A stretch of DNA of 64,000 nucleotides from positions 400,884 to 464,883 of the forward strand of contig SJOL01001804.1 of the NCBI GenBank assembly GCA_004794785.1. The letters run 5' to 3'. The first letter of the stretch is position 1; every line of letters starts with the position of its first letter. This DNA comes from Opisthorchis felineus. Its lineage: Eukaryota; Platyhelminthes; Trematoda; Opisthorchiida; Opisthorchiidae. The translations under genes and the position numbers were made by a program. A model generated the notes under the pieces. It saw only the letters and a list, made by a program, of their open reading frames with translations, did not search any database and was not told the DNA's origin. This document shows positions 37,101-48,096 of this stretch, in pieces.

Positions 37101-40100
37101 CTGATGTTTGATCTTTTGGGAGGGCATTGAATGGCCAATTTTTGGCCTTCAGAAAACACATTTATTCACTGAAATAGCCGTCTAAGATACGTTGTTTGTG
37201 CCTCGGTTCCCACTTAAGGGAATCCAAACGTACCTCAGCTTTCTAAAATCGGCACGTTGTCCACACGAAATACCCTCACGCAATTTGAAGACCGATAAAA
37301 AAGATGCGACTGGTCAAAATAATTGTTAGTTATCAACCTTTAAACGTGTGCACAACAGTAAACCTGCCTAGGGTCGCAAGGACGAACAAAAACTACGCTC
37401 TCAAGAGAGGGCATGATCGTCACATGGGTATCATACTCAAAATTTCCTACTGGAAACGAGACAGCAGTGGTTTCAACACATTATGAGAGCGATTGGTGGG
37501 TGGTATGGCATGCACGTGTATGTATGTATGTACATCCATGTCTCTATGTATTTATGCAGATAAAAGTTACACCATTCTATCTAATTTGATGACTTACTTG
37601 CTCGTCCCTCTGATTCAAAACAGAAGGCACTCTCACACTCAGGTGGTGATTATGGTTGTAACTATCATTGCAGTCCGCGATGATGTCGCGACTGTCGCTT
37701 TCAATGCGTAGCCTCTCAGTTTATCAAACTCCCTAATCATGTCATCGCCTCCAGCGCTCGGCTATATCTTCCATACTCTCCCGTTTTCCGGTGACCGAAA
37801 ATGTAACGGCTAGAACCAACGTACTTGTGGTACATGGTTTATAGTTGGTAAACTGAACCGAACTGAACTCAGAGTCTTTCGTGCTATTCCAACTTCCGCT
37901 GTACACGCTTTTCTTGGAGTTGTGGGTCAGCCAAGATTTATATCTATAATTGTGGTCGCGGCTAGAGTTCAATTGGTAACTTGTTCTCTGCGAATCACAA
38001 TAACGTTTATATAACACTGTGCAGATTGGAGTATTGCTTTGCTGATCCGTTCATCAAGACAGGAAAATTAGTTGCATACGCTTCGTCATCAAGGTAACAT
38101 CAACAGCGCGTATAGTTGAGCGGGTATGTCCCCTTTACTTGCTTGTGCTCGCATAGCTTTTGAACAGTTCGAGCGAAAATCCGGTCAATGCGGTGATAAC
38201 GCCTGTGTAAGAAGTGAGTCTACTCGAACATGCTTACCTTAACATGACACATTTCCACAGCACAAACGAACGTACCAGAAGGGATTGAGTTTATCCCGGT
38301 TATTCCTCGTTAGGATTACATATAACAGTGACCTGCTCGAGCAATGCTCTTGAACAAAAGTATTCAGCCGTGGGGTGCATAGCTGCTGTAGGAAGAAATA
38401 AAAAATACCTGTTCATCCAAGCTTATAAGAACCCGAAACGTCAGGTGGATTCACGCAGCTTCCGTATGGCAGCTCGAATCCTAACAAGTCCTATGCGATA
38501 CAAAAAATGCAAGCACTGGCAAAGATGGCGTCCAGGCACTCTCCTTAGGCTGAAAATGGATAGCCGGACAATACAAGTGCGGGAGAACGGCTCAAACAAC
38601 TCTTACCTGATCTCCCAAATCCGATAATCTCAGCAATCGGAGGCGAGCTGGGTTGAAAATGGGAGGCCGTATCAGCTGTTGGAGGCCATACTTGTAACAC
38701 CATGCACGCTGCTCCTTCGGACATGGCGAATCCATCACGAAGTGCGTCAAATGGACGAGAAGCTTCGGCTGGAGCTTCGTTGAACCTGGTAGTAAGAGCA
38801 CGGATACGTGAGAACGCCGCAATGGCCCATGGATTGACAGTAGCCTCACAACCGCCTGCAACCATGAGGTCAGCTTCGCCATATTGAACTGTGAATGGGG
38901 GCAAAGTAAACAAAAATCGGACGCGTTCACCGCGTAGACCGAGGTAAAACAAATCGGATGAAGAGAAAACAACTTACTCATACGATATGCATCGCCGATT
39001 GAATGAAGTCCAGTAGCGCATGCTGTATTGCCAGCCATACAAGGTCCACGTAGCTTCCACAAACGGCTAATCGCACCAGCTGGTATATTAGCCAAACTTC
39101 GAGTTAGAGCATGTGGTCCGATGCCTTTGTATTTCTTGGAGTTTATTGCCTCGCTTGTGTCCACAATTTCTTGTATGCCCTCCATTCCTACACCAAAGTG
39201 TACGCCTCGTGGACAGAAGAAAACAGCAATATAAAAGGTGGATACACTTTTCAAACCGAGTAGAATTTGTGATAAGTTACTGATCGCTAGCATCCAGGCT
39301 GTGCAAACCTGTTCAGCTTCCAAACGACTGGGATACGGCAGGAAAAGAGAAGGATAGGAAATCACACCTAACAGTCCATTTTGACGACTGAAAAGACATT
39401 TCTGTAAATTTTTATTGATCATGACAGCCAGAGAGGCAGAGAGGCCAGAGTGTAACAGGTTCTTTGTGACGAAAACTACTCCAAAGCAATGATGGATATT
39501 TCTTCACCAGCACCGTGAACCCTGTATACAACTTGGGTCAGTTATCTTACCGAGACGATAACTTTATCCAGAAAAGTCGCAAGGTGACGAGTTGTAGATA
39601 TTCAATGTCAGGGGGATCGGGGCTTTCCAACTGTACGAAACATTTGAGAGTTTTTTTGCCCACCATTAGGAAGTTACAACCCGTCTACCCAGCGCCGTGA
39701 GTCGCGTAAGCCCAGAAACAGTTCAGTCAGATTGCCGACCAGAAACGATAAAACAGGGATGCAGTGGTTCAATGCACCAAGGCTAACCAAGGTAAAAGCA
39801 GCAGATGAGAGAGCAATCAGCAAAATAGGATTCGGAACGATTTAATATACGAAGTCTAGCTAGTAGCTACTAGGACCTCTGAAAAAAAGGGTCCCTTTCG
39901 GGAGACCGCTAAAAACCCGAATGGATGAACTATAAATGGTCTATGACACGAATGATCCTGAGGGCGGTCTTCCCAAACAGGAACATAAGGATTTCTCCAA
40001 CGAATCACTGAGACTATTCATGAGTGACTGACTGGCAATTCAAGGTTTGTGCGCACTTCCTTTGGCCGCGAATTGTATTTACGAACAATACCTAACTATC

Positions 40101-42068
40101 CCCTTCCTTCTCAACATCACTGGTATCCTAGGAGAGGGAAGAAGTGGGGTTCAAAACGCTGAATAACATCGACCCGGTTAGTAGAAGCCAGGACCAACAC
40201 GATTGAGGCAGACTGCATGCGATCAACTACAGGCGGCTCGTGAATGAAATGAACGGGCCCTTGATGACCTTGCCGCTGGCTAACAGCCGATAGGCTCTAG
40301 CACATCGATGGGAAGCGGAGCGTCACCGCCTCTTCTACGGCTGTCAGTTACCAGTATTATTCAGATCAGTCCCCACTTGCTGTCACTTTTAACACTCTAC
40401 TCATCCTTGCGAGATTAGTCACTGCTTTTAAGTAGTTATCCCTGAGCATGGGACCAAACTTTACTCCTGTGCATTTTCTTCCAGGACGTCCAAACTATGG
40501 AAATTCATCTTGGTAATGTGTTGAAATATTGGTAGCTCGGGTGAGTTTATTGGTTGTTGCAAGCCAATTGCCAAGCTCGGCGAACAGATCAACAGCCACC
40601 TGATCAACAACCAATGAACTTCATCTTACTCACAAAATTTCCTCAACTCCTTCAAGCCGCCGGACACTTGACATTCTGGGTGTGTTTCACTCGGTGTTGC
40701 TTCGTGCTTTAAATCTTCGTCCATCACAGGAGTTTCCTGCTTTGGGTTTCAACCCTACCCGCAAATTCCCGTTTCGCGTGATGAAAAACGACAAGTACCT
40801 AATGTTGGTATTTAACTACCAGATAAGTCTACAGAAAAGTAGTCCAGTAGAGAGGAATAAAAGCTTAGCCCTTCTAAGGCTGGCAAGACACCTATACCTT
40901 GTTGGGTTGAACAATCTGAAGAACAAATCAGATTTTTTTAAACACGTGAAACTGTATGAAAGTAATGTCATCGGTCTTACTGAATGGCATGAGAATAAAA
41001 TGCCAGTTTGCCAACAGGCAAATTCGTATATTAACCGAATTCATTCACTGCAGCGAACTGCTAATAGGTGAAATGTGCGGTATTCGGTCGGTTTGAGTCA
41101 GCAACCACAGAGATACAGAGGACAATAAAAAGTGAGGCAGACAAAGCGGTAGAAAAAATTCTGTCTGGAAAAAAACAAAGTGAACGGTATGTAATCGCTT
41201 TTAAAAGTGTGTTATCAGGTAGGAACGGGAAACTCTAAGCTTAAGATGACAGAACTCAAGGCCCATCAGCAAGGCATAGCAGCAAGAGTGTCCAAGACAT
41301 CCTAGTTAAGATTATACCAGGGCTCCAAGTAAGAACGAATACGGCCACAGTCAGGTGACACCCAGGCGGCCAAAAAATGCAAGATAGATGGCAAAAAGTG
41401 ATCTACCAGTGACTATTGAATTATCACAGAAATAATACACTCACAAAAAGCGGGGAACTCACTACTGGGGACAATTACTGCAAGTACTAGGCTTACATCG
41501 ACAACCGTATCTTTTCGGTGGCAAATTTGTAGCAACAACACTTATGTATTCCCAAAAACGTTTCAAGTAGAAACAACGGTAACATTTCGTAGTATTCGGC
41601 AACATGGTAATCGATAATGCTGGTCAAACCAAGCCATAGGGGAATTACGGTAAAACAAATGCAAACTACTCGTACTTACCAGACCGGGTATTTGGGCAGT
41701 GCTTTAATCCATCTTGTTTCCAGCCAGCCTGAGTAAGCGCCTCACAGGCCGCCACAATACCGAAAGCAGCCGCCCGAGACAGAGAGCGCCAGTCAATGAA
41801 CGTGTTACCGACAGCTACACGATGCTGCGTCTGTTCTTTAGCTGACATATATTCTTCAGAGCCAATGATGCCTGCTACACGGCAAGGCAAGAAGGAAAAC
41901 TCGTCTAACCTTACAGTCTCACGTATTGGGACAACTCAATCACTTACCTGGTGTAGCTGAAATACCCGATACGGGTTTAAGAAGACTGTTCCAGAATCGT
42001 TCAATACCGATGCCGATAGAACTGCAAACTCCCAAACCAGTGATAACAACCCGGCGCTTGGGATGCAT
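33688..42068 (-). CDS. OXSM: Mitochondrial-type 3-oxoacyl-ACP synthase (KAS II), six exons
   Basis: The coding sequence joins complement(33688..34164, 36576..36676, 38607..38888, 38978..39205, 41680..41874, 41948..42068). It encodes 467 residues; the family is usually about 460. The enzyme condenses malonyl-ACP with acyl-ACP in mitochondrial type II fatty-acid synthesis, which feeds lipoate production. Visible landmarks are the N-terminal strand RRVVITGLG, the nucleophile Cys168 in NTACATG, His316 in NCHATSTPLGD, Lys357 and His362 in IKGHTGHLLGAAG, and the C-terminal loop NSFGFGGTN. Each intron starts GTAAG and ends AG, and the phases (1,1,1,1,0) keep one frame. Every block aligns in order with the animal protein, with no gap at any junction. 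The first ATG starts directly at the thiolase-fold core, so a mitochondrial presequence would have to come from an upstream exon. The gene looks intact and functional. A bacterial-style FabF origin is excluded by the introns. Confidence 0.95.
34165..36575 (-). other. OXSM intron 5 (about 2.4 kb)
   Basis: No recognisable element. The short open frames at 35.1-35.9 kb show no family motifs and I treat them as chance. Confidence 0.75.
36576..36676 (-). CDS. OXSM: OXSM exon 5
   Basis: This short exon (residues 276-309) encodes DAHNLVAPDPFGDGALRSM, the KAS segment that usually reads DAxHxTAPxPxGxGAxRxM. The acceptor is TTTTGCGCAG and the donor GTAAGTTG. It ends in phase 0, which matches the next exon. 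Confidence 0.93.
36677..38606 (-). other. OXSM intron 4 (about 1.9 kb)
   Basis: It contains a short (GTAT)n run near 37514-37533. No other recognisable element was seen. Intron 3 (38889-38977, 89 bp) is also GT-AG and has nothing inside. Confidence 0.8.
37514..37533 (+). repeat. Short (GTAT)n repeat
   Basis: GTGTATGTATGTATGTAC inside OXSM intron 4. Confidence 0.8.
38607..38888 (-). CDS. OXSM: OXSM exon 4
   Basis: This exon encodes residues 182-275, with YGEADLMVAGGCEATVNPW, AFSRIRALTTRF and RPFDALRDGFAMSEGAACMV, which are core KAS strands and the family RPFD..RDGF..GEGA block. The acceptor TTTACTTTGCCCCCATTCACAG has a strong pyrimidine tract. The donor is GTAAGAG, phase 1. Confidence 0.95.
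38978..39205 (-). CDS. OXSM: OXSM exon 3 with the active-site cysteine
   Basis: This exon encodes residues 106-181. It starts GVHFGVGMEG, contains SLANIPAGAISRLWKLRGP, and carries the nucleophile Cys168 in NTACATGLHSIGDAYR. The family usually has Ser where Asn165 stands. The acceptor is ...TCCACGAG and the donor GTAAGTT, phase 1. Confidence 0.94.
39206..41679 (-). other. OXSM intron 2 (about 2.5 kb)
   Basis: It holds a 41-bp segment (40570-40610) also present near 5.5 kb, and an open plus-strand frame of 129 codons at 40682-41071 that matches nothing I recognise. The rest shows no identifiable element. Confidence 0.8.
40570..40610 (+). repeat. 41-bp segment shared with 5540-5580
   Basis: GCCAAGCTCGGCGAACAGAT at the start and CACCTGATCAACAA at the end are identical in both places; 38 of 41 positions match. 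Flanks do not match. It is open in the frame AKLGEQINSHLINN. Confidence 0.6.
41680..41874 (-). CDS. OXSM: OXSM exon 2
   Basis: This exon encodes about 65 residues (41-105), including GIIGSEEYMSAKEQTQHRVAVG and RAAAFGIVAACEALTQAGW, which match the KAS helix preceding the GVxxG strand. The donor is GTAAGTAC, phase 1. The acceptor reads TAGCAG, a tandem NAGNAG site. Use of the second AG would drop one Ala codon without changing frame. Confidence 0.92.
41875..41947 (-). other. OXSM intron 1 (73 bp)
   Basis: GTAAGTG...GTGTAG. This is one of two very short introns in the gene. Small 5' introns beside kilobase introns are common in trematode genes. Confidence 0.85.
41948..42068 (-). CDS. OXSM: OXSM exon 1 (coding part)
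   Basis: This exon encodes residues 1-40, starting MHPKRRVVITGLG and ending in phase 1 at the donor GTAAGTG. An in-frame TAG lies upstream at 42144-42146 with no ATG between it and this ATG. A pyrimidine-rich acceptor ending CCTTTAG stands at the 42075/42076 boundary and would join an upstream exon in frame. The missing transit peptide could lie there (inference). Confidence 0.88.
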
Positions 42069-42075
42069 TTGTAGG

Positions 42076-43241
42076 CTAAAGGACAGGAAATATATTGAAG
42101 TTATGGACGAAGAGGAAGTTGAGTGAGCATGAGCAGCATGTCGCTACGGCACAACTTTCTCACACTGTGTTCTGCCTCACAGACAGTGGACTGCCTTTGG
42201 CATATTCTTAATAGGATAAAGTCCCCCACTGAATGATTTGTACCAGGGTAGTCCCTCTGAGAAGCGAATATCTGGGAAAATGGTAATCGTTCGGATCGAT
42301 GGGGACTTGATTATCGGAGGGACCAGTCTAATCGGCTGTTCGAAATCTTATAAGACACTTAACAGATAAACTAGAAGTATTCACTACACCTCATAAAAGT
42401 CTATTTTAACATTGACTCGTTTATTGTGACATTCGACCTGTTTAATACTTTTACATTTGGGACCAAATCCCACCGTGACTGTATTTCACACGCTTGAACC
42501 CTGGAAGAGTAACGCATTGCCACATTCAGTGTTATCCCCGACAGGGACCTCTTCGTCACTTCCGCATCGCTTCGAGGGTTCCACAGGATTTAAATGATCA
42601 CACAGATTGAATGAACAGCTACGCTTGGTCTATCAAAGGTTATTCACAACCAGTGGTCTCCGGGTTGGTGTTTAACAGGGCCGCCAAGTCTACTCAGTGC
42701 ACCGAGTTCATACTAAACGGGTTTTGGATTCATAAAATGGCATCGAATAGCTGGTGAAGAAAGCATGCAGAAACATAATTCAAGTACCCGGTTAAAGATG
42801 AGGTTACAGTGGGGCCTGCTTCAGCTAGACAATGAGTAGTAGAAGCCGTTTCCAACAGTCAATTTCAAGATACTGCATGATTTCTGCATTGAGCGGCTGC
42901 ATGCAGGCAGATGGACTTGAAGGTAGAAAGGTCACCCCAACGTTGCTGAGCTGAACACTTGAATGCAAGGTACAGTTACTCGGTGTCATTAAAACTCCGC
43001 TCTTGTCGGAACATTTATTTATTGAGTTGTTGAGTTTGTTTCTGAAAGAAACGCCTTATCACTTGCGCTTTCTTACTGGATTCACTCCTGAGGGCTACTA
43101 GAAAGTAACTGTACTGGGCAGCGGGAGAGACATTTGCTTTTAGAATGACCGCTGCACCTAACACTTGCAACACACTTGCAAGTCTCGGCGACATAGCTCA
43201 ATCGCAGATCCCACACCATCCAACAACTTCGAAATAAAATC
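42076..43241. other. Upstream flank of OXSM
   Basis: This should hold the OXSM promoter, and possibly a presequence exon ending in a donor, but I could not identify either by eye. No repeat was recognised before the SINE that begins near 43242. Confidence 0.4.
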
Positions 43242-43410
43242 TGTGAGCTCAAGATGGTTCAGTGGTTAGGGCACAAACTTACTAACCGGAAGGTCCGTGG
43301 TTGGAAACCAACCCCAGAATCTTGTCTAGGCTTCGGCAACCCTTCCGCTTCCATTTGGCAGCTACTCACCGAAAGGGTGGCATAGCTGAACGATTATTTT
43401 TGATTAGTAA
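43242..43410 (+). mobile_element. tRNA-derived SINE
   Basis: GAGCTCAAGATGGTTCAGTG (A box region), then AAGGTCCGTGGTTGG with a mutated B box, the GTCTAGGCTTCGGCAACC body and the CTGAACGATTATTTTTGATT tail. Part of the middle is deleted. Confidence 0.8.
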
Positions 43411-43984
43411 ACTTTGTGTATATGCTGCAAACACTTAAGAGTACGGATTTGCCGGTTGCTTCGGGCATCATCAGCACTGGATAGCAAATCACAATAATGA
43501 AATATTAGTTTTGTAACGCTTGAAATCAGGCCTTCTGAACGAACTTAAAATCTTGTGGGTCTTCAGGCTGATTATTCGCCCCATGCCCGTTATCATCAGC
43601 TTTAAAAAGCAAGTATAGTGTTTAGAGTTACCACAGTTTCGTTCCCGAATAATCTGGGGAGGTAGGGGTAGATAGTTACGCATTGGAAGTGGTAGCTGAT
43701 ACAATTGATGCGTGAATACAGGGGTATCAGTGGAGTCTTCACTAGGTAGAGTGAAATGGGAAGCTATGCACTGAAGGCAATAGCTTGGATACATGCGGGC
43801 CATTGAATGCGCGACTGGGCAATGTTTGACAGTGTCTGTAACTAGAGTCCTCACCCAGAGAGATGGCAATGATCAGCGCAGCTGAGTTTGCTGGTAAGGT
43901 CCTTCAAAATTCGTCGCCAAGTCATTGTTTGACCTCCCCTGGCTCGTTTCCACCCTTCGCGTGGTTGTGCCAAAAGGGTTCTTC

Positions 43985-44155
43985 AAGGAATTCGGTCGAC
44001 TGGCATACGGGGTATGGTTCGAACCCGACCTCTGCCGCTCGACTACCCCTGTCTAGGCTTGGGCAACCTGCCAGTATCCCAACCCTCGTGCTTCTTTCTG
44101 GTGGCATGGCAGTTAGCCACCGAAAGGGTGCTACAACTGAACGACGGGGTACGGG
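43985..44155 (+). mobile_element. tRNA-derived SINE, 5' end degraded
   Basis: It is recognisable from GGTTCGAACCCGACCTCTGC through GTCTAGGCTTGGGCAACCTG to CACCGAAAGGGTGCTACAAC and TGAACGACGG. The A-box half is altered and the (ATT) tail is missing. Confidence 0.75.
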
Positions 44156-45124
44156 ACCAAGTTGGTGCAACCTATGAAGTGTGATCAGTTCATCTATCGT
44201 GAGTTATTTCTTCCGAAAACTATTCGACGTATTTCAGCATTACTGATCCAGTGTTCCAAACAGACTAGGGCAATCCTCCGAAGACTCCGGTGTCAAAAAC
44301 TGAGAATCTTTTAACATCCTCAGCGCGCAGCCACAAGGTTTCTGACCCGTATAACAATATGGAGCGCACAGCAGCACCGTAAACTCAATCCTTGGCAGAT
44401 GATGTGAGGTCACGCCTGCTTCACGGGTGATGTACGTTCGCGAAAATTGTTCTAGCCTTCCTAATGCTGATGGAAATATCGTCCTTGGCTATACCACCAG
44501 AAATGACACAACCCAGGTAGGCAAATTTGTCTACTGCTCCAATCGGCTAATCTGCAGGCATGAGGTTAGGGTTTGAACCCACTCATTCTTGCAGCAGCAA
44601 TCTACACATTTCAGATGTGAATTGCATGCCCAACCCTGAGGCAGAATTATTCAGATTAATTAAAGTCATCTGCATTACGATGGCGTCAGATCCAAGAAGA
44701 GCTATGTCGTCTGCGTACTCGATATCTGTGAGCAAATGCCCTGAGAGCATTTTGATCCCGCAGATATTATAGGCTGGGAGTCTCCCATGATCACATCAAT
44801 GGCGAAGCTAAAGAGGAAGGATGAAAGAGGACAGCCTTGTCTGACATCACTTGATGTGGTTAATTCAGGTGAGGGCTTCCCGTAGACCTTCACGCATCCG
44901 CGGGAGTTGGTATACAACGCCTTGAGGGTCAAGAATTTATGTGGGACAACTCCGCTTTATAGACACCACCATAGCGCCTGATCCCCCACAGAGTCAAAGA
45001 CAGCTTTTGAGCCAAGGAACCACTGCTGGTTGCTGAAGGCAATGCGACTGTTCCAAAACCAGTGAGAGGGTGAGAATTTGATCAATGAATCCTCTTGCAG
45101 CACAGAACCCGGGAGGTTTTCATG

Positions 45125-45297
45125 GGAGTTCGAGATGGCTAGGGTTAAGGCGTGAACTTACTGACCAGAAGGGCCATGGTCCGAACCAGACCTCTGCATC
45201 TCGACTGCTCCTGTCTAGGATTGAGCGGTATTTTGACCCTCGTGCTTCCTTCGGGTGGCATGGCAGCTAGACACAGACAAGATGCTAAAGTTGGACC
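45125..45297 (+). mobile_element. tRNA-derived SINE inside a LINE
   Basis: GAGATGGCTAGGGTTAAGGC...CTGACCAGAAGGGCCATGG, a mutated B box, then CTGCATCTCGACTGCTCCTG and TCGGGTGGCATGGCAGCTAG. It interrupts the minus-strand LINE at 44.2-46.8 kb. Confidence 0.75.
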
Positions 45298-46363
45298 ATT
45301 TTTTTGTTTTTCACAAATCTGCTTCTCTGTGTTCAGTCAACCTTCGAAGGGTACAATTAGAGAGCATCTTCGATGCCACAGCTACTAGGATGATGGCACG
45401 GTGGTTTCCACAGTGTTCACGTACCATTGTTGAAGACACAAACAATTGTCGATGTGCTCCATTATGCAAGCACTTTCTCTTCAACCCATACTACATAAAT
45501 TTTATTAGATGGGTGACCAGGGATTCACCGCCTTTTTTGATGGGGGTAGATACAGACGGTTCGATAATGGTGCCTTCTCACGTTTTAGTAAGGGTATTTC
45601 GTACTTTATTTCCCCTTCTGATAGGCAACTGAGGTTTACAATCCGTTCGCCTGCGTGCAGTTTCCGGGAGCTGAGTTGCTGGAGGCGAACTACACTTTCT
45701 TCGAAGTGCTCGGCCCATCTTTCCAGTCGGCGTTTTTGAAAATGAATTAATGAGTCGTCTTTTTCACCTATCGTTTGGCTGACCGTTGCTTTCATTTGAT
45801 CGTACCGGAGAAGTCGGACAGATAGCTTTGAAAGCCGCTACTATAGCTCATTTCACATTTTGCCATACTTCATCCATGTGCTAGTTACAAGTAGTGTTTA
45901 GTGTGGAGAGCAGCTGAGCTAGTTAAGATCGATACTGCTGAGCTATGGTAGTCTTCCGAAAATGGTGGATTGGCATGCTTCTTGTCGACTTCCGAGGGCC
46001 TGAATGAAACGAACTGTCAAGTGCGCTCGCACCATGGCGTGGTCGTAATCAAGCTGTGCCCTAGAAGGAAAAGAAGTCTTGAATCGTGGCTCTCCAACAG
46101 TGGCCGGTAGTCACGTGATCCTATTAGATCCATGGTTGATTTGCACTTGGTGGTCATCAGGCTACTCGGTGCGAGCGTTTATGTTGAAAATTCCAATTGG
46201 CCAGACGATCAGACGATCAACTGGAGGAGTCGCTGTTCGTTGGAGCATATGCCGACACTACAAAAAGGCACCGATTTTTATGTCGAGTAGCAATGAGCTC
46301 GGTTGAGATCGATTACTGAACGGCGCAAAGACGACTGCTCACTGGAATCCAATCCAGAAAAGC

Positions 46364-46545
46364 AGGAGCGGGATGGCTCAGTGGTTGGGGCACGAATTTA
46401 CTGACCGGAAGATCCGTGGTTCGAACCCGAGCTCTGCATCTCGACTTCTCCATTCTAGGCTTGGGCAACCTGACGATATCCCAGCCCTCGTGCTTCCTTT
46501 GGGTGGCACGGCAGCTAGGCACCGAAAGGGCGTTACGGCTGAATG
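46364..46545 (+). mobile_element. tRNA-derived SINE with 13-bp target duplication, inside the LINE endonuclease
   Basis: A box GATGGCTCAGTGG and B box GGTTCGAACCC are intact. Flanks AATCCAGAAAAGC (46351-46363) and AATCCAGCAGAGC (46546-46558) are a target-site duplication with two mismatches. The minus-strand LINE frame breaks exactly here, between SSRAERALLD and FLDWIPVSSRL. Confidence 0.88.
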
Positions 46546-47007
46546 AATCCAGCAGAGCGCGTTCAGCTCTGGAGCTGAGTGCAACTCCCCCACCATATAT
46601 TCCACGAGTCGCCGCTCCCGGATCACCCGACACACGGCAATTGAAATCTGAAAGAGCTTGCGTCGTGTGTGCGTGTTTCAGAGACACATCAAACATCAGT
46701 TTGAAAGGAGTATAAGGTTTGCACAAGCATTGCCGGTTTGCCAATTTGACGTAAAACATGGATCCTGAAGGCTCCTTTGTAGGGAGAATCTCGTGGAGTT
46801 AGCAGTGTTATTTTATATATTGTTAAAGGACGACGGAGTGTGAGGCGCATCGTCTAGATAACTGATAATCAAAGGACTCAGCAGCGTTTGATTGTATGGT
46901 GGTAAGGGGTCAGGGAGGGACATCGGTGGAAAATGGACTGTGCGGGCAAATGACACTTCTCTGTTGCACAGGCCGAGGAAGAGGATTCAGTTAAGTTACC
47001 CCATCTT

Positions 47008-47205
47008 GAGCCTTTGATTCAAAAGTCTGGCCCACAAGGCAGTGGGAGGATGCAGTGTTTTGTTCGGGGACTCTGTCCCTAGCCCCTGGCTCAAAAGTCT
47101 GACCCGCGAGGCGGCGGGCGGTAGGGTTTTGTTTGGAGACCATGCTAGGAGCCGATGACTTAGTAGTCTGGTCTTCTCGATTGTAGGGGTCTGGCCTAAC
47201 TCGAG
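47008..47205 (+). repeat. Tandem repeat, about 72-bp unit, three units
   Basis: The core TCAAAAGTCTG recurs at 47019 and 47091 and, decayed, at about 47160. Adjacent GCCCAC.AGGC and GACCCGCGAGGC, and TTTTGTTCGGGGACTC and TTTTGTTTGGAGACC, keep the same order. The spacing is 72 and then about 68 bp. Confidence 0.65.
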
Positions 47206-48096
47206 GGCACAGGGAGTAAGACATTACTGTCCGATTCCCAATGCGGTTGTGCACAGCGAGTGGCTTTCTCAGTGTTTTGGGAAACCAGATTCTTGTGAGA
47301 ATGAAAAGCAGACAACAGTGAGTTAACCATCACAGACTGTCCCTATGCAATTGTATATAATAGTAAGTGTACAAAGCTCTGTGAAATTCCATACAGATAA
47401 ACTCGAAACACAGATACTCGACCGGAATTCCTCCTACCTTATGTATTGGTTACTCTAAACTAAATTTGGGAGGGAAATTGTATGGAAAGTGTGGCCTAAG
47501 AAGACCAGAGCCGAATAAGCCTAATTTTAACTAGCACTCCAATGGCTACTTCGCTTTCTCCGTGAAATGTTCATTGATGTTCAAGTTACTAACGAACTTT
47601 ACCCGTCGTCACGCGCGTCTCCATACGGTGGATCCATCGAAATTCTCCTCCAGCACGATTACTTTGTAATCTATCGAAAATGCGTTAGAGATTGCACCGG
47701 CATCGATCGGTAAGTTGTCTGTACCGATAAATCACCATCTGTCAACTGCTGTTGTTCTAGTCTTACCCAGGAACTAATCCACCACCTGAGACCATAATAT
47801 TCATGCCGATGACTCTGCTCCTGCCCTCACACTTTACTCACCATTCGGATGTTCACCCAAATTCCTTGCCCGTCTCGCCGAATTTACACCGTGCCTTGCT
47901 TCATTATCGAGCGTCTCTTAATCGCTCCGGCAAGAGACCTTGTAGCGCTTGTAAGTAGCTCTTCTCCGCATTCCCTATTTTTATACATATATAATCCTCT
48001 TGGCTAGAGCCCGCAATAGAGCCACATCCATCCAACCATGGACGTGTCTCGGCGTTCCCATCAAGGGAAACGGCAGTTGTCAAGATGACTTAGTTT

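Larger units (their letters stand above)
44200..46790 (-). mobile_element. LINE remnant, EN plus RT, with SINEs inserted
   Basis: Read 5' to 3' on the minus strand. Endonuclease pieces GDPGAATRGIYGGGVALSSR and FLDWIPVSSRLCAVQ are at 46.6-46.3 kb. The linker RRLERWAEHFEE is near 45.7 kb. The RT block VRQGCPLSSFLFSFAIDVIM is near 44.85 kb. An intact catalytic IEYADDIALL has YADD at 44706-44717. The C-terminal piece VYGAAVRSILLYGSETLWLR lies near 44.35 kb. It belongs to the same broad family as the 20-22 kb copy. Stops and indels are frequent. SINEs interrupt it at 46364-46545 and about 45125-45295. Confidence 0.85.

Noticed and set aside
43432..43490. Minus-strand CTGATGATGCCC...GGCAAATCC resembling a third hammerhead
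   Set aside because: The second box reads AATC rather than GAAA and the helix I strands do not pair beyond isolated positions, so I cannot support it.
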